DNA from: Terriglobia bacterium
Lineage (GTDB): Bacteria > Acidobacteriota > Terriglobia > Terriglobales > Acidobacteriaceae
NCBI GenBank assembly: GCA_021325035.1
Contig: JAJPHW010000100.1
Coordinates: 1-64,000 of the forward strand
Length of the DNA stretch: 64,000 nucleotides
Reading direction: 5' to 3'
Shown here: positions 17,286 through 25,749 of the stretch, in pieces
Numbering within the stretch: the first letter of the stretch is position 1
How the letters are laid out: each line of letters begins with the position of its first letter
Notes under the pieces: model-generated
What the model saw: the letters and a program-made list of their open reading frames with translations, nothing else
Told to the model about the DNA's origin: nothing
Databases searched by the model: none
Made by a program: the position numbers and the translations under genes

Positions 17286-18347
17286 ATGAATTGGTCCGAG
17301 CAATCGGTACTAGTGACAGGCGGTACCGGATCGTTTGGAAGAAAATTTGTCGAAGTCATGCTGCGCGACTATCACCCGCGCAAACTCATCGTTTTCAGCC
17401 GCGATGAATTGAAACAGCACGACATGCAAGCGGGGGGAATGAACCACCCCAGCATGCGATATTTTCTGGGGGATGTCCGCGACGCGCAGCGACTGGAACG
17501 CGCATTTTCAGACGTTACTGTTGTCGTTCACGCGGCGGCCCTCAAGCAGGTTCCTGCATGCGAATACAACCCATTTGAAGCAATCCAAACCAACATCATG
17601 GGTGCGCGCAATGTGATTGATGCCGCGATCGATTGCGGCGTCTCGCGAATTTTGGCGCTGAGTACAGATAAAGCCGTAAATCCGATCAATTTATATGGCG
17701 CTACAAAGTTATGCGCGGAAAAAATGTTTGTGCAAGCCAATGCTTATGCCGGGGCACAACAGACCCGCTTCAGTTGCGCGCGCTATGGAAATGTTGTCGG
17801 CAGCCGGGGCAGCGTAATCCCAGTTTTCCTGGAGCAACGGCAGCGAGGGAAGATTACTGTCACGGATGCGCGCATGACGCGGTTCTGGTTAACTCTGGAG
17901 CAGGGAGTGAAATTTGTGGTTCAATGCATTGAGCAAATGCATGGAGGCGAAATCTTTGTTCCCAAAATCCCCAGCATGAAGCTGGTAGACATGGCCCAAG
18001 CCGTTGCTCCCGAGTGTGAAGTTGAGTTTATCGGCATCCGCGCCGGCGAAAAGTTGCACGAAGTATTGGTTTCGGAAGACGAAGCCCGGAACACTGTCGA
18101 GGTCGAAGATATGTTTGTGATTCAGCCGGCACACTCCTGGTGGAGCAACAAGAATTGGCCGGATGCCAAGCCACTTCCCGACGGATTTCGCTATGCTAGT
18201 GACACAAATTCCCGATGGCTTACCGCTGAAGAACTTTGTACCCTGGTTGGAGTAAAAAGCACTCACTCGTCGAATTCCTCGCCTTCCTCTTCTGGAAAAC
18301 CGCACTCTACACGTCAACACAGACGTGAACAACAGGCGCGAGTTTGA
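17286..18347 (+). CDS. pseB: UDP-N-acetylglucosamine 4,6-dehydratase (inverting), PseB
   Basis: First step of pseudaminic acid synthesis: C6 dehydration with C5 inversion of UDP-GlcNAc. The 353-aa product has the Rossmann motif TGGTGSFG at residues 11-18 and the extended-SDR catalytic residues in LSTDKAVNPINLYGATKLCA (the D-K pair and YxxxK). The ATG at 17286 gives the usual PseB N-terminus; a GTG at 17274 would add four residues. GGGGGTGGGA precedes it. The gene is divergent from the BY-kinase gene across 230 bp and begins a tight operon; pseC starts 8 bp after its stop. Confidence 0.93.
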   Translation: MNWSEQSVLVTGGTGSFGRKFVEVMLRDYHPRKLIVFSRDELKQHDMQAGGMNHPSMRYFLGDVRDAQRLERAFSDVTVVVHAAALKQVPACEYNPFEAIQTNIMGARNVIDAAIDCGVSRILALSTDKAVNPINLYGATKLCAEKMFVQANAYAGAQQTRFSCARYGNVVGSRGSVIPVFLEQRQRGKITVTDARMTRFWLTLEQGVKFVVQCIEQMHGGEIFVPKIPSMKLVDMAQAVAPECEVEFIGIRAGEKLHEVLVSEDEARNTVEVEDMFVIQPAHSWWSNKNWPDAKPLPDGFRYASDTNSRWLTAEELCTLVGVKSTHSSNSSPSSSGKPHSTRQHRREQQARV

Positions 18348-18354
18348 GAGATAT

Positions 18355-19572
18355 ATGGCAGTGATCCCTGGGGCGAAAGAACTATTAGCCATCTTTGGGG
18401 GAAAGCCTGTTCGCTCAACTCTTCTGCCCTACGGACGGCAGACAGTGACCGAGGAGGACATCGCCGCGGTCGCCGCGACGCTGCGTTCTGATTGGCTTAC
18501 TACCGGCCCCAAAGTTGCGGAGTTCGAGGAAGCATTTGCAGCCAAGGTTGGCGCAAAATTTGCCATCAGCTTCAGTTCTGGAACCGCTGCGCTGCACGCG
18601 GCTGTGTTTGCTGCCGGTTTAAAGCAGGGAGATGAAGCCATCACGACTCCGCTGACCTTTGCGGCCACGGCAAATTGCATTTTGTATCAGGGAGCAACGC
18701 CTGTCTTTGCCGATGTTCATGCGGACACTTTGAACCTTGACCCCGATCAGGTTCGCATTCGCATTACCCGAAACACCAAGGCAATCCTGCCGGTGGACTA
18801 TGCTGGTCACCCGGCAGAGTTGGAGTCGTTTCTAAAGATTGCAGAAGAAAATGATCTAACGGTAATTGAAGATTCTGCCCACGCGCTGGGAGCGGAATAC
18901 AAGAACCGCTTTGTCGGTAGTATTGCCCACATGACAGTGTTCAGCTTTCATCCCGTGAAGCATTTGACCACTGGGGAAGGCGGCATGGTCACGACCGATA
19001 GCGAGAAATTTGCAGAAAACTTGCGGTGCTTCCGTAACCACGGAATCAGCAGTGACGCGCGGGACCGACAAGCGAAAGGCCAGTGGTTCTATGAAATGGT
19101 AGTGCTGGGATATAACTACCGGCTGACGGATATCGCCTGTTCTCTGGGTATACCGCAATTGCAAAGACTCGACGCCAATCTCGCGCGACGCCGGGAAATT
19201 GCGAAGAGATATTCAACCGCGTTCCAGGCAGTGCCTGGGGTCATGGTCCCAAACGTGCGCGACGAAGTAAGACACGCGTGGCACCTTTATCCCATTCGGC
19301 TTGATCTGGAAAAGTTAACAGCGAGTCGTGGTGAATTTTTTAAAGCGCTGCGAGCGGAAAATATAGGCGTGAATGTGCATTACATTCCAGTTCATTTGCA
19401 TCCCTATTATCAGCAGCGATTTGGCTACCGCGGAGGTGAATATCCGGTTGCCGAAAGGGCTTATGATCGGCTTATTAGCCTGCCCATGTTTCATGGCATG
19501 AGCGACCAGGATGTAGCGGATGTCGTCTTGGCGGTCACGAAAGTGGCTGCGGCGTTTGTTCATGAGCCATAA
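18355..19572 (+). CDS. pseC: UDP-4-amino-4,6-dideoxy-N-acetyl-beta-L-altrosamine transaminase, PseC
   Basis: PLP-dependent aminotransferase for the second pseudaminic acid step. The 405-aa product has the DegT/DnrJ/EryC1 fold: SSGTAALHAAVFAAG binds the cofactor phosphate, EDSAHALGA carries the aspartate, and K202 in FSFHPVKHLTTGEGG forms the internal aldimine. The HPxKxxTTGEGG pattern is characteristic of PseC. ATG at 18355 (GAGAG ahead of it) is chosen over GTG at 18325, which would overlap pseB. It uses the ketosugar made by PseB. Confidence 0.94.
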   Translation: MAVIPGAKELLAIFGGKPVRSTLLPYGRQTVTEEDIAAVAATLRSDWLTTGPKVAEFEEAFAAKVGAKFAISFSSGTAALHAAVFAAGLKQGDEAITTPLTFAATANCILYQGATPVFADVHADTLNLDPDQVRIRITRNTKAILPVDYAGHPAELESFLKIAEENDLTVIEDSAHALGAEYKNRFVGSIAHMTVFSFHPVKHLTTGEGGMVTTDSEKFAENLRCFRNHGISSDARDRQAKGQWFYEMVVLGYNYRLTDIACSLGIPQLQRLDANLARRREIAKRYSTAFQAVPGVMVPNVRDEVRHAWHLYPIRLDLEKLTASRGEFFKALRAENIGVNVHYIPVHLHPYYQQRFGYRGGEYPVAERAYDRLISLPMFHGMSDQDVADVVLAVTKVAAAFVHEP

Positions 19573-19597
19573 TCGGAAAATTCCAGGTTTGTGACGG

Positions 19598-20254
19598 ATG
19601 AAAACTGCGCAAATTAAGCAATGGACGAGCGAATTTGGAAGGGCCTATACGGACCGAAATGTACTTTCCCCGGATGAACTCGATGCTCTTTATCTGAAAA
19701 ACTATGACGTCTCACGACGCAAGCTGAATGAACGCTTTCTCGCCAAAATCTCAGCCCAAGCTAGAATCCTTGAGGTTGGCTGCAACATCGGGAATCAGTT
19801 GCTTTTACTGGAACACATGGGCTTTGGAAATCTTCATGGGATTGAAATACAGCCTTATGCGCTTGAGCAAGCACGAACCCGTCTGAAGAATGCGAAGCTC
19901 ACGGAGGCTTCGGCGTTCAAAATCCCCTACCCCGACGAATACTTTGATCTAGTCTTTACATCCGGAGTGCTGATTCACATTGCTCCGGACGATCTCGCGC
20001 TTGCACTTGCAGAAATTGTGCGTTGTTCCAGTTCATACATTTGGGGATTGGAGTATTTTTCGCCCGAAGCCGAAGAAGTCACTTATCGCGGTCACGAGCG
20101 GTTGCTATGGAAAATGGACTATGCACAGAAATATCTGGAACAGTATCCGGAGCTCGAATTAATTGGTAGTGAGAAGCTGCACTATCTGCAGGATACAAAC
20201 GTTGATTGCATGTTTCTTTTGAAGAAGCGAAGAGGGAAGCCGATTCTCGGATGA
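19598..20254 (+). CDS. Pseudaminic acid biosynthesis-associated methylase
   Basis: Class I SAM-dependent methyltransferase, 218 aa, of the family found beside Pse genes. SAM motif I is RILEVGCNIGNQLLLLEHMG-like (about residues 51-69); the acidic motif follows in HGIEIQPYALEQA. The signature TSGVLIHIAPDDLALALAEI and GLEYFSPEAEEVTYRGHE fits the group annotated as pseudaminic acid biosynthesis-associated methylase. The substrate and product are not experimentally fixed for this family. Located between pseC and the cytidylyltransferase gene, whose ATG overlaps its TGA. Confidence 0.85.
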   Translation: MKTAQIKQWTSEFGRAYTDRNVLSPDELDALYLKNYDVSRRKLNERFLAKISAQARILEVGCNIGNQLLLLEHMGFGNLHGIEIQPYALEQARTRLKNAKLTEASAFKIPYPDEYFDLVFTSGVLIHIAPDDLALALAEIVRCSSSYIWGLEYFSPEAEEVTYRGHERLLWKMDYAQKYLEQYPELELIGSEKLHYLQDTNVDCMFLLKKRRGKPILG

Positions 20255-20979
20255 AGACTGTTGCCATCATCCAGGCGAGGATGGGCAGCACAAGGCTGCC
20301 GGGGAAAGTCTTGCTGGACTTGGCCGGAGAAACAGTTTTACAACGCGTAGTTCAGCGATCACGCCGGTCCAAGTTGGTTCACGACATCATCATTGCTACA
20401 ACCACGCAAGTCGAAGATGATGTCCTTGAGAATGAATGCAAGCGTCTCGGTGTTCAATGTTTTCACGGGTCAAAAGATGATGTGTTGGACCGTTACTACC
20501 ACGCAGCGCGATCCAGTGCAGCGGATATTATTGTTCGTATAACTGCCGATTGTCCATTCGTTGATCCTGAATTGATTGACGAAACCATTGCTCTTCTACG
20601 ACGTGAAGAAGCCGATTATTCCGCGACAGATGTACCAGCGACGATTCCCCGTGGGACGGATGTCGAAGCTTTTACTTTTCCTGTGTTGGAGCGCGGTTGG
20701 TTGGAATCGTCTCAACCTCATGAGCGCGAGCATGTAACTCCATACTTTTATCAGCATCCGGAATTGTTCCGGCTGGCCACTCTTAAAAGCGAGTTAGACT
20801 GCCAGAAGTATCGCTGGACGCTTGATACTCCTGACGACCTAACTCTGCTACGCGAAATTGCCCGCGAATTTAAGGGCAATTGCACTTTTACCTGGCGCGA
20901 GATCGTCGCTTTGATGAAACACAGGCCAGATCTTATGACGTGGAATGCGCAAGTTGTTCAGAAGTCAGTTAAGTCATGA
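20251..20979 (+). CDS. pseF: Acylneuraminate/SpsF-type cytidylyltransferase, likely CMP-pseudaminate synthase (PseF role)
   Basis: Nucleotidyltransferase of 242 aa. The N-terminus IIQARMGSTRLPGKVL is the SpsF variant of the nucleotide-binding loop, and VRITADCPFVDPELID holds the metal-binding aspartate. In Pse clusters this position is filled by the enzyme activating pseudaminic acid with CTP. The SpsF form differs from the Campylobacter PseF N-terminus, so the symbol is given by context rather than by close similarity. The ATG at 20251 overlaps the upstream TGA (ATGA); its own stop overlaps pseG in the same way. Confidence 0.8.
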   Translation: MKTVAIIQARMGSTRLPGKVLLDLAGETVLQRVVQRSRRSKLVHDIIIATTTQVEDDVLENECKRLGVQCFHGSKDDVLDRYYHAARSSAADIIVRITADCPFVDPELIDETIALLRREEADYSATDVPATIPRGTDVEAFTFPVLERGWLESSQPHEREHVTPYFYQHPELFRLATLKSELDCQKYRWTLDTPDDLTLLREIAREFKGNCTFTWREIVALMKHRPDLMTWNAQVVQKSVKS

Positions 20980-22073
20980 GGCCGGTCACGAAGACATTGC
21001 TTATACGCGCCGATGCGAGCGTTCCACGCGGCACGGGCCACGTAATGCGCTGCTTGGCTATTGCGCAGGCTTGGAAAGATGCCGGCGGTGAGGTGACGTA
21101 TGCCATGGCTGAATCCACGCCATCAGTGGAAAGCAGACTCGATCAAGAGGGAATCAAAATTTTCTCCATACCGAGCACTCCGGGAAGTGCGCACGATGCT
21201 GAAAGTCTTGTGGAATGTGCGCTTTCACAAAATGCAGATTGGTTGATCGTGGATGGTTATCATTTTGGCAAAGAGTATTGCCAGGCGCTTAAAGTTGCTG
21301 GGCTGCGATTCCTCATCATCGCCGATCACAACACAAGCGTATGTGAGTCAGCTGACTTTCTCTTAAATCCGGATGTGTCGGACGAGCGAGAAGTGCGAGG
21401 TAATTATGGTCCACATGCCACACTACTGCTCGGCCCGCGGTACGCTCTTCTACGACGTGAATTCACATCCTGGAAATTTGCCGCCAGAGAGCCGGCGGAT
21501 GGGCTATTGAAAGTGCTGGTAACCATGGGCGGCAGCGATCCAGAAAATTTATCCCTACGCATAATGAATGCTTTGCAGAAATGTGGGCTGCAAGATTTAG
21601 AAGTGGCGGTGCTCGTTGGTGGCAGCAACCCGCACTTTGAAAAGTTGGATTATCTACAAAAGCATTCCGCCTCCAAATTTAAGCTCATCAAAGATGCTAG
21701 TAGTGTGCCGCAATGGATGGCATGGGCAGATGTTGCGGTAACCGCTGCTGGCAACTCTATATGGGAACTTATGTTCATGGGGTGCCCGGTCATTTGTTGT
21801 ACTCGCGGCCCGGAAGACGAAAGATTACTGGCGCGCCTAGCGAAATGTCATGCCGCCATGGATATCGGTCCTTCATCCCATACTCAATTGGAGGAACGAT
21901 TCCTTCGTGAATTCATGATTCTACGAGAGCACAAATTGCGTGAGGTAATGGCCAAGAACGGGCGTGCACTCGTCGATGGGTTAGGCGCTATGCGCGTCGT
22001 CGAGCAACTTTTGGCAGTGAAAGACCATACACAAAACAAAACTCAACATACAAGCGGAAGTATTCGTTCATGA
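20976..22073 (+). CDS. pseG: UDP-2,4-diacetamido-2,4,6-trideoxy-beta-L-altropyranose hydrolase, PseG
   Basis: GT-B fold hydrolase that removes UDP to release 2,4-diacetamido sugar for PseI. The 365-aa product begins TLLIRADASVPRGTGHVMRC, containing the glycine-rich GTGHVMRCL loop with the catalytic histidine. Downstream VTMGGSDPENLSLRIM and VTAAGNSIWELMFMGCPVIC match the UDP-binding half. It is longer than the Campylobacter enzyme but lacks a fused acetyltransferase. ATGA overlaps at both ends mark translational coupling with pseF and the WbqC-like gene. Confidence 0.92.
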   Translation: MRPVTKTLLIRADASVPRGTGHVMRCLAIAQAWKDAGGEVTYAMAESTPSVESRLDQEGIKIFSIPSTPGSAHDAESLVECALSQNADWLIVDGYHFGKEYCQALKVAGLRFLIIADHNTSVCESADFLLNPDVSDEREVRGNYGPHATLLLGPRYALLRREFTSWKFAAREPADGLLKVLVTMGGSDPENLSLRIMNALQKCGLQDLEVAVLVGGSNPHFEKLDYLQKHSASKFKLIKDASSVPQWMAWADVAVTAAGNSIWELMFMGCPVICCTRGPEDERLLARLAKCHAAMDIGPSSHTQLEERFLREFMILREHKLREVMAKNGRALVDGLGAMRVVEQLLAVKDHTQNKTQHTSGSIRS

Positions 22074-22813
22074 AAGTCGCGATTTCCCAACCAACGTATC
22101 TGCCTTGGATTGGTTATTTCGATTTGATGGATCAGGTGGACACGTTTGTTTTTCTTGATGATGTGCAGTTTGAGAAACAATCCTGGCAGCAGCGCAATCG
22201 AATTAAAACTCCGACAGGCTTGCAATGGCTTACTGTTCCAGTAATTTTTCGCGGACGCTTAGAACAAAAAATTCAGGATGTTGAAATCCGTGTACCCGAT
22301 TTTTGGCGCGATCACTTACGCGCCATCGAACTGAATTATCGTCGTGCGCCGTTTTTCACCTCGTTTTTTGGGGAACTGATTTCTATCCTGGATTCTGCAG
22401 GATCTCAATTGGCTGATCTGAACATACGATTGATTGAGTGGTGCGCAAAGTTACTCGGCATTCGTTCCCGGTTGATCCGATCATCGCAGCTTCAGCAAGA
22501 AGGCAAACGCACCGAATTGTTGGCGAATATCTGCAATCACCTTGGCGCCGAAGAATACGTTTCTCCGATTGGGTCAGCCGCGTATCTATTGCTGGAACGG
22601 GAAGTATTGCGCGAGCGTGGAATTCAATTGACCTTCCAAAACTATATGCATCCGGAATACCGTCAGATGTTTCCGCCATTTCTGCCCTATGCCTGCATTC
22701 TTGACCTGTTCTTTAATGTCGGCCCGGATTCGCCGGGCGTCATGCGGGGAGGACACGGCGTGCCCCTCTCGCCGGAGGCGCTGGATTCCAGGGTTTCTGC
22801 AACGGATGGTTAA
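22070..22813 (+). CDS. WbqC-like family protein
   Basis: Protein of 247 aa with the family N-terminus KVAISQPTYLPWIGYFDLMD and VFLDDVQFEKQSWQQRN. WbqC-like proteins recur in O-antigen and flagellar glycosylation loci and are thought to modify sugars, but no reaction is established. No signal peptide or membrane span, so it is cytoplasmic. Its presence in place of a recognisable PseH makes it one candidate for the missing N-acetylation step, though there is no fold evidence for that. Its stop codon abuts the stop of the antisense methyltransferase. Confidence 0.82.
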   Translation: MKVAISQPTYLPWIGYFDLMDQVDTFVFLDDVQFEKQSWQQRNRIKTPTGLQWLTVPVIFRGRLEQKIQDVEIRVPDFWRDHLRAIELNYRRAPFFTSFFGELISILDSAGSQLADLNIRLIEWCAKLLGIRSRLIRSSQLQQEGKRTELLANICNHLGAEEYVSPIGSAAYLLLEREVLRERGIQLTFQNYMHPEYRQMFPPFLPYACILDLFFNVGPDSPGVMRGGHGVPLSPEALDSRVSATDG

Positions 22814-23476
22814 TTATTTTTCAGCCGTGATCAACCAGTCAGAGTGGAGTTGAGTGCGTTGTCCCGTCGTAGTCTCCGTCTTTTCAAACACGACATTCCG
22901 AAAAGCACGAAAATAGTCGGGAACATCGTGAATTGCCAGAAAATGTTGAACTGTGCCCAGCTCATTGGTCTTGGATATTGTCAGACGAAAAGTGTTTGGC
23001 GCAATATATTCTCCTTTGCCATGGCGGAAATCTTGCGTAGTGCGCAGTACTGCGAATAATTTTCCCTTTGGCGTCAGCACGCGGTGAGCTTCCGCAATCC
23101 CTTTTTGCATATCTTCAGCAGTGCCGTAGTAGAAAACGCCAAAGCTCATCACGAGCTCGAAGCATTGATCAGGAAAAGGAAGAGCACGAAAAGACGATAG
23201 GGCAAGGCGCGATGGATCATGTGCTTCAAGTAAACGCTGCCGCGCATGGGTCAGGCCTGAAAAGGAAATATCGACCCCAAAAGCTGCAAACCCCAGTTCC
23301 GCAGCAAGCTTTACATGCCGGCCAGCGCCCAAGCCGATATCAAGAAATCGCACTTGAGTGGAACCTTCCAACATGCCACGGTTCGCCATCATAAATCGAA
23401 CAGCATGATCGCTCGGATAGATTGGGCGAAACCGGGGCTCGTTATGGAGGTGGTTCCAGTGCGTTGCAATGTCCAT
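22814..23476 (-). CDS. Class I SAM-dependent methyltransferase, antisense within the Pse operon
   Basis: Methyltransferase of 220 aa. Motif I is VRFLDIGLGAGRHVKLAAEL (about residues 42-61), with the downstream acidic residue in FGVDISFSGL; PFPDQCFELVMSFGVFYY forms motif IV. It is Methyltransf_11-like; the substrate cannot be read. It alone faces the opposite direction inside the plus-strand pse cluster and would need its own promoter in the 74-bp gap before pseI. Its length and composition do not look degraded. Confidence 0.8.
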   Translation of the reverse strand: MDIATHWNHLHNEPRFRPIYPSDHAVRFMMANRGMLEGSTQVRFLDIGLGAGRHVKLAAELGFAAFGVDISFSGLTHARQRLLEAHDPSRLALSSFRALPFPDQCFELVMSFGVFYYGTAEDMQKGIAEAHRVLTPKGKLFAVLRTTQDFRHGKGEYIAPNTFRLTISKTNELGTVQHFLAIHDVPDYFRAFRNVVFEKTETTTGQRTQLHSDWLITAEK

Positions 23477-23550
23477 GTTAGGGGTACTCTAACTGAAGCA
23501 TAATCATTCGGAAAGTTAACGCAGATGTATTAGTCGTCACGAGAAGGTAA

Positions 23551-24642
23551 ATGAAGGTAAACCCACCAAATTCCGTTGGCGCAACTCAGGCCATGCCTGA
23601 ATTTGCAATCAACGCCAGGAAAATTGGGTCCGGCCATCCCGTTTACATCATTGCTGAACTGTCTGCCAATCATCATCAGGATTTTGAGCAGGCAGTACAA
23701 ATCATTCGCGCTGCTAGAGATGCGGGAGCCGACGCAGTCAAACTTCAGACCTACACGCCGGACACGATCACAATCCGCAGCGACCGTGAATATTTTCGCG
23801 TGAGCGGCGGAACCCTTTGGGACGGGAAGACGCTCTACGACCTTTACGGTGAAGCCTATACGCCGTGGGAATGGCAGCCTAAACTGAAGCAGGCTGCGAA
23901 TGAAATTGGGCTTGATCTCTTTTCATCACCGTTTGATCCGACTTCTGTGGATTTTCTTGAACAGATGAATGTACCTGCATACAAAGTAGCTTCGTTTGAG
24001 CTAGTGGATATTCCATTGATAGAAAAGATTGCCCGCACAGGAAAGCCGATCATCATGTCCACGGGTATGGCGACAACCGATGAAATTGACGAGGCGCTAG
24101 GAACCGCCCGCGGGGCGGGAGCAACACACGTTGCATTGCTCAAATGTACCAGTGCTTACCCTTCCCAGCCGGAGGACATGAACCTACGCACCATTCCGGA
24201 GATGATTCGGCGTTTTAATGCTCCAGTAGGACTCTCCGATCATTCATCTGAGATTGCTGTGCCGGTTGCGGCGGTTTCTTTGGGTGCCTGCATCATCGAG
24301 AAGCACTTAACTTTATCGAGAGCTGTTAAGGGCCCAGATAGTGCATTTTCTCTTGAACCAGATGAATTCAAGGCAATGGTGAGTGCAGTCCGAGTCGCCG
24401 AAAAGGCCTTAGGGCACGTGCATTTCGGCGCAGGCGCCCACGAAGAAAGCAGCCGTGTTTTTCGCAGGTCGTTGTTCATCGTCAAAGATGTGAAATGCGG
24501 AGAAGAGCTAACAACGATAAATGTTCGCTCGATTCGACCAGGGCATGGACTGCACACCCGCTATTTGAAGGACATTATTGGTAAACGGGTAAAGCGAGAC
24601 ATAGAGCAGGGAACTCCGTTAAGTTGGGACTTGGTGGAATAG
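23551..24642 (+). CDS. pseI: Pseudaminic acid synthase, PseI
   Basis: NeuB-family aldolase condensing the 2,4-diacetamido altrose derivative with phosphoenolpyruvate to give pseudaminic acid, 363 aa. The barrel starts at VYIIAELSANHHQDFEQAV, with DAVKLQTYTPDTI. The loop GGTLWDGKTLYDLYGEAYTP and TPWEWQ are typical of PseI rather than NeuB or LegI. GLSDHSSEIAVPVAAVSLGA and IIEKHLTLSR supply metal ligands. A C-terminal SAF/antifreeze-like domain (about residues 300-360) completes the enzyme. GAGAAGG precedes the ATG. Confidence 0.94.
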   Translation: MKVNPPNSVGATQAMPEFAINARKIGSGHPVYIIAELSANHHQDFEQAVQIIRAARDAGADAVKLQTYTPDTITIRSDREYFRVSGGTLWDGKTLYDLYGEAYTPWEWQPKLKQAANEIGLDLFSSPFDPTSVDFLEQMNVPAYKVASFELVDIPLIEKIARTGKPIIMSTGMATTDEIDEALGTARGAGATHVALLKCTSAYPSQPEDMNLRTIPEMIRRFNAPVGLSDHSSEIAVPVAAVSLGACIIEKHLTLSRAVKGPDSAFSLEPDEFKAMVSAVRVAEKALGHVHFGAGAHEESSRVFRRSLFIVKDVKCGEELTTINVRSIRPGHGLHTRYLKDIIGKRVKRDIEQGTPLSWDLVE

Positions 24643-24644
24643 CT

Positions 24645-25733
24645 ATGCGACTGGCGTCCCCCATTTTGAAAAGATTTATTTATCCGGCGCTGGCAAAGAC
24701 CGGTCAACTGCGCCATCGTTCCGGCGCGGGACCGGCAATCGTTACTTATCACGGCGTGCTTCCACGCGGATATGTCGTGCGGGACCGCAACGCCGATTGG
24801 AGCATGGTGCGCCCGGAATCTTTGCGGCAGCAGCTCGGATTGTTGAAAAAGCATTATCGCATTATCACTCCCGGACAATTTCTTGCATGGTGCGAGGGCG
24901 AAACGGACCTTCCGCCGAATTCCGTCCTAATTACTTGTGACGACGGAATGCAAACCGCGGTGACAGAAATGATGCCGCTTCTAGCGGACATGAACCTTTC
25001 GGGGTTGTTTTTTGTAACAGAGCAGGCGCTTCTCAATCAGGCTTCGATGCTCTGGCATGAAGAGTTGTACTTGATGTTGCTAACGGCCCCAGAGCGAATT
25101 TCACTGCACCTGCCGTCATTAGGAATTGACGAGTATGCGTCAGGCCGCATGGAAAAACGCGACCTGTGGTGGAAATTAATCCACGAGCTATCAAAATTTG
25201 AATCAGTACAAAGAAGTAGGCTGATAGATATTGTAAGCTGGCAAATTCACGTTAAGCCAAACTGGAAAGATGCATACGCGGAAGACCCAGTTTTGCAGAG
25301 CCGTTTTTTCACTCTCAATCTTCAAGAAACGCGAGCTTTGTTAGAGGCAGGAATGAGTATTGGCGCGCATAGCCTGTCGCATCCGATCCTGTCGCAAGCC
25401 TCGTCGGACTTGGCTTGGCGTGAAATCGCCGAAAGCAAGCATCGCATTGAGCAAGCTTTACGAAGCCGGGTTTGGGCCATGGCCTATCCATTTGGCGACA
25501 TAGGGTCAGTGGGACTGCGCGAAGTAGGGATGGTGGAGCGCGCCGGATATAGCTGTGCCTTTGTAAATTTTGGCGGCGGGTTCGGCGCTCCTCAAAATAT
25601 TTTCGCTATGCAGCGGGTCCATGTGACGGGAGACATGAGTTTGAGTGAATTTGAAGCGCATGTTTCAGGTCTTCATCGTTCTTTACGGCAGAGATTCTTT
25701 CAAAAACTTCCAACTTTGGCCGCAGCGGCATGA
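24645..25733 (+). CDS. Polysaccharide deacetylase family protein (NodB/CE4 fold)
   Basis: Probable polysaccharide deacetylase of 362 aa. Motif 1 is ITCDDGMQTA (about residues 92-101), with the catalytic base and metal aspartates; motif 2 is GAHSLSHPILS (about residue 240), with both metal-binding histidines. The catalytic centre is therefore complete, though TCDDG replaces the usual TFDDG. No signal peptide is evident. The ATG at 24645 begins 3 bp after the pseI stop with GGTGGAAT ahead, so it is in the pse operon. It probably removes acetyl groups from the glycan or a precursor; the exact substrate is unknown. Confidence 0.85.
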   Translation: MRLASPILKRFIYPALAKTGQLRHRSGAGPAIVTYHGVLPRGYVVRDRNADWSMVRPESLRQQLGLLKKHYRIITPGQFLAWCEGETDLPPNSVLITCDDGMQTAVTEMMPLLADMNLSGLFFVTEQALLNQASMLWHEELYLMLLTAPERISLHLPSLGIDEYASGRMEKRDLWWKLIHELSKFESVQRSRLIDIVSWQIHVKPNWKDAYAEDPVLQSRFFTLNLQETRALLEAGMSIGAHSLSHPILSQASSDLAWREIAESKHRIEQALRSRVWAMAYPFGDIGSVGLREVGMVERAGYSCAFVNFGGGFGAPQNIFAMQRVHVTGDMSLSEFEAHVSGLHRSLRQRFFQKLPTLAAAA

Positions 25734-25749
25734 ATTGCCGCTGACAGTC

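Noticed and set aside
20976..22073. PseG-PseH fusion to explain the missing acetyltransferase
   Set aside because: The 365-aa protein ends shortly after the GT-B fold; there is no room for a GNAT domain and no acetyl-CoA motif.
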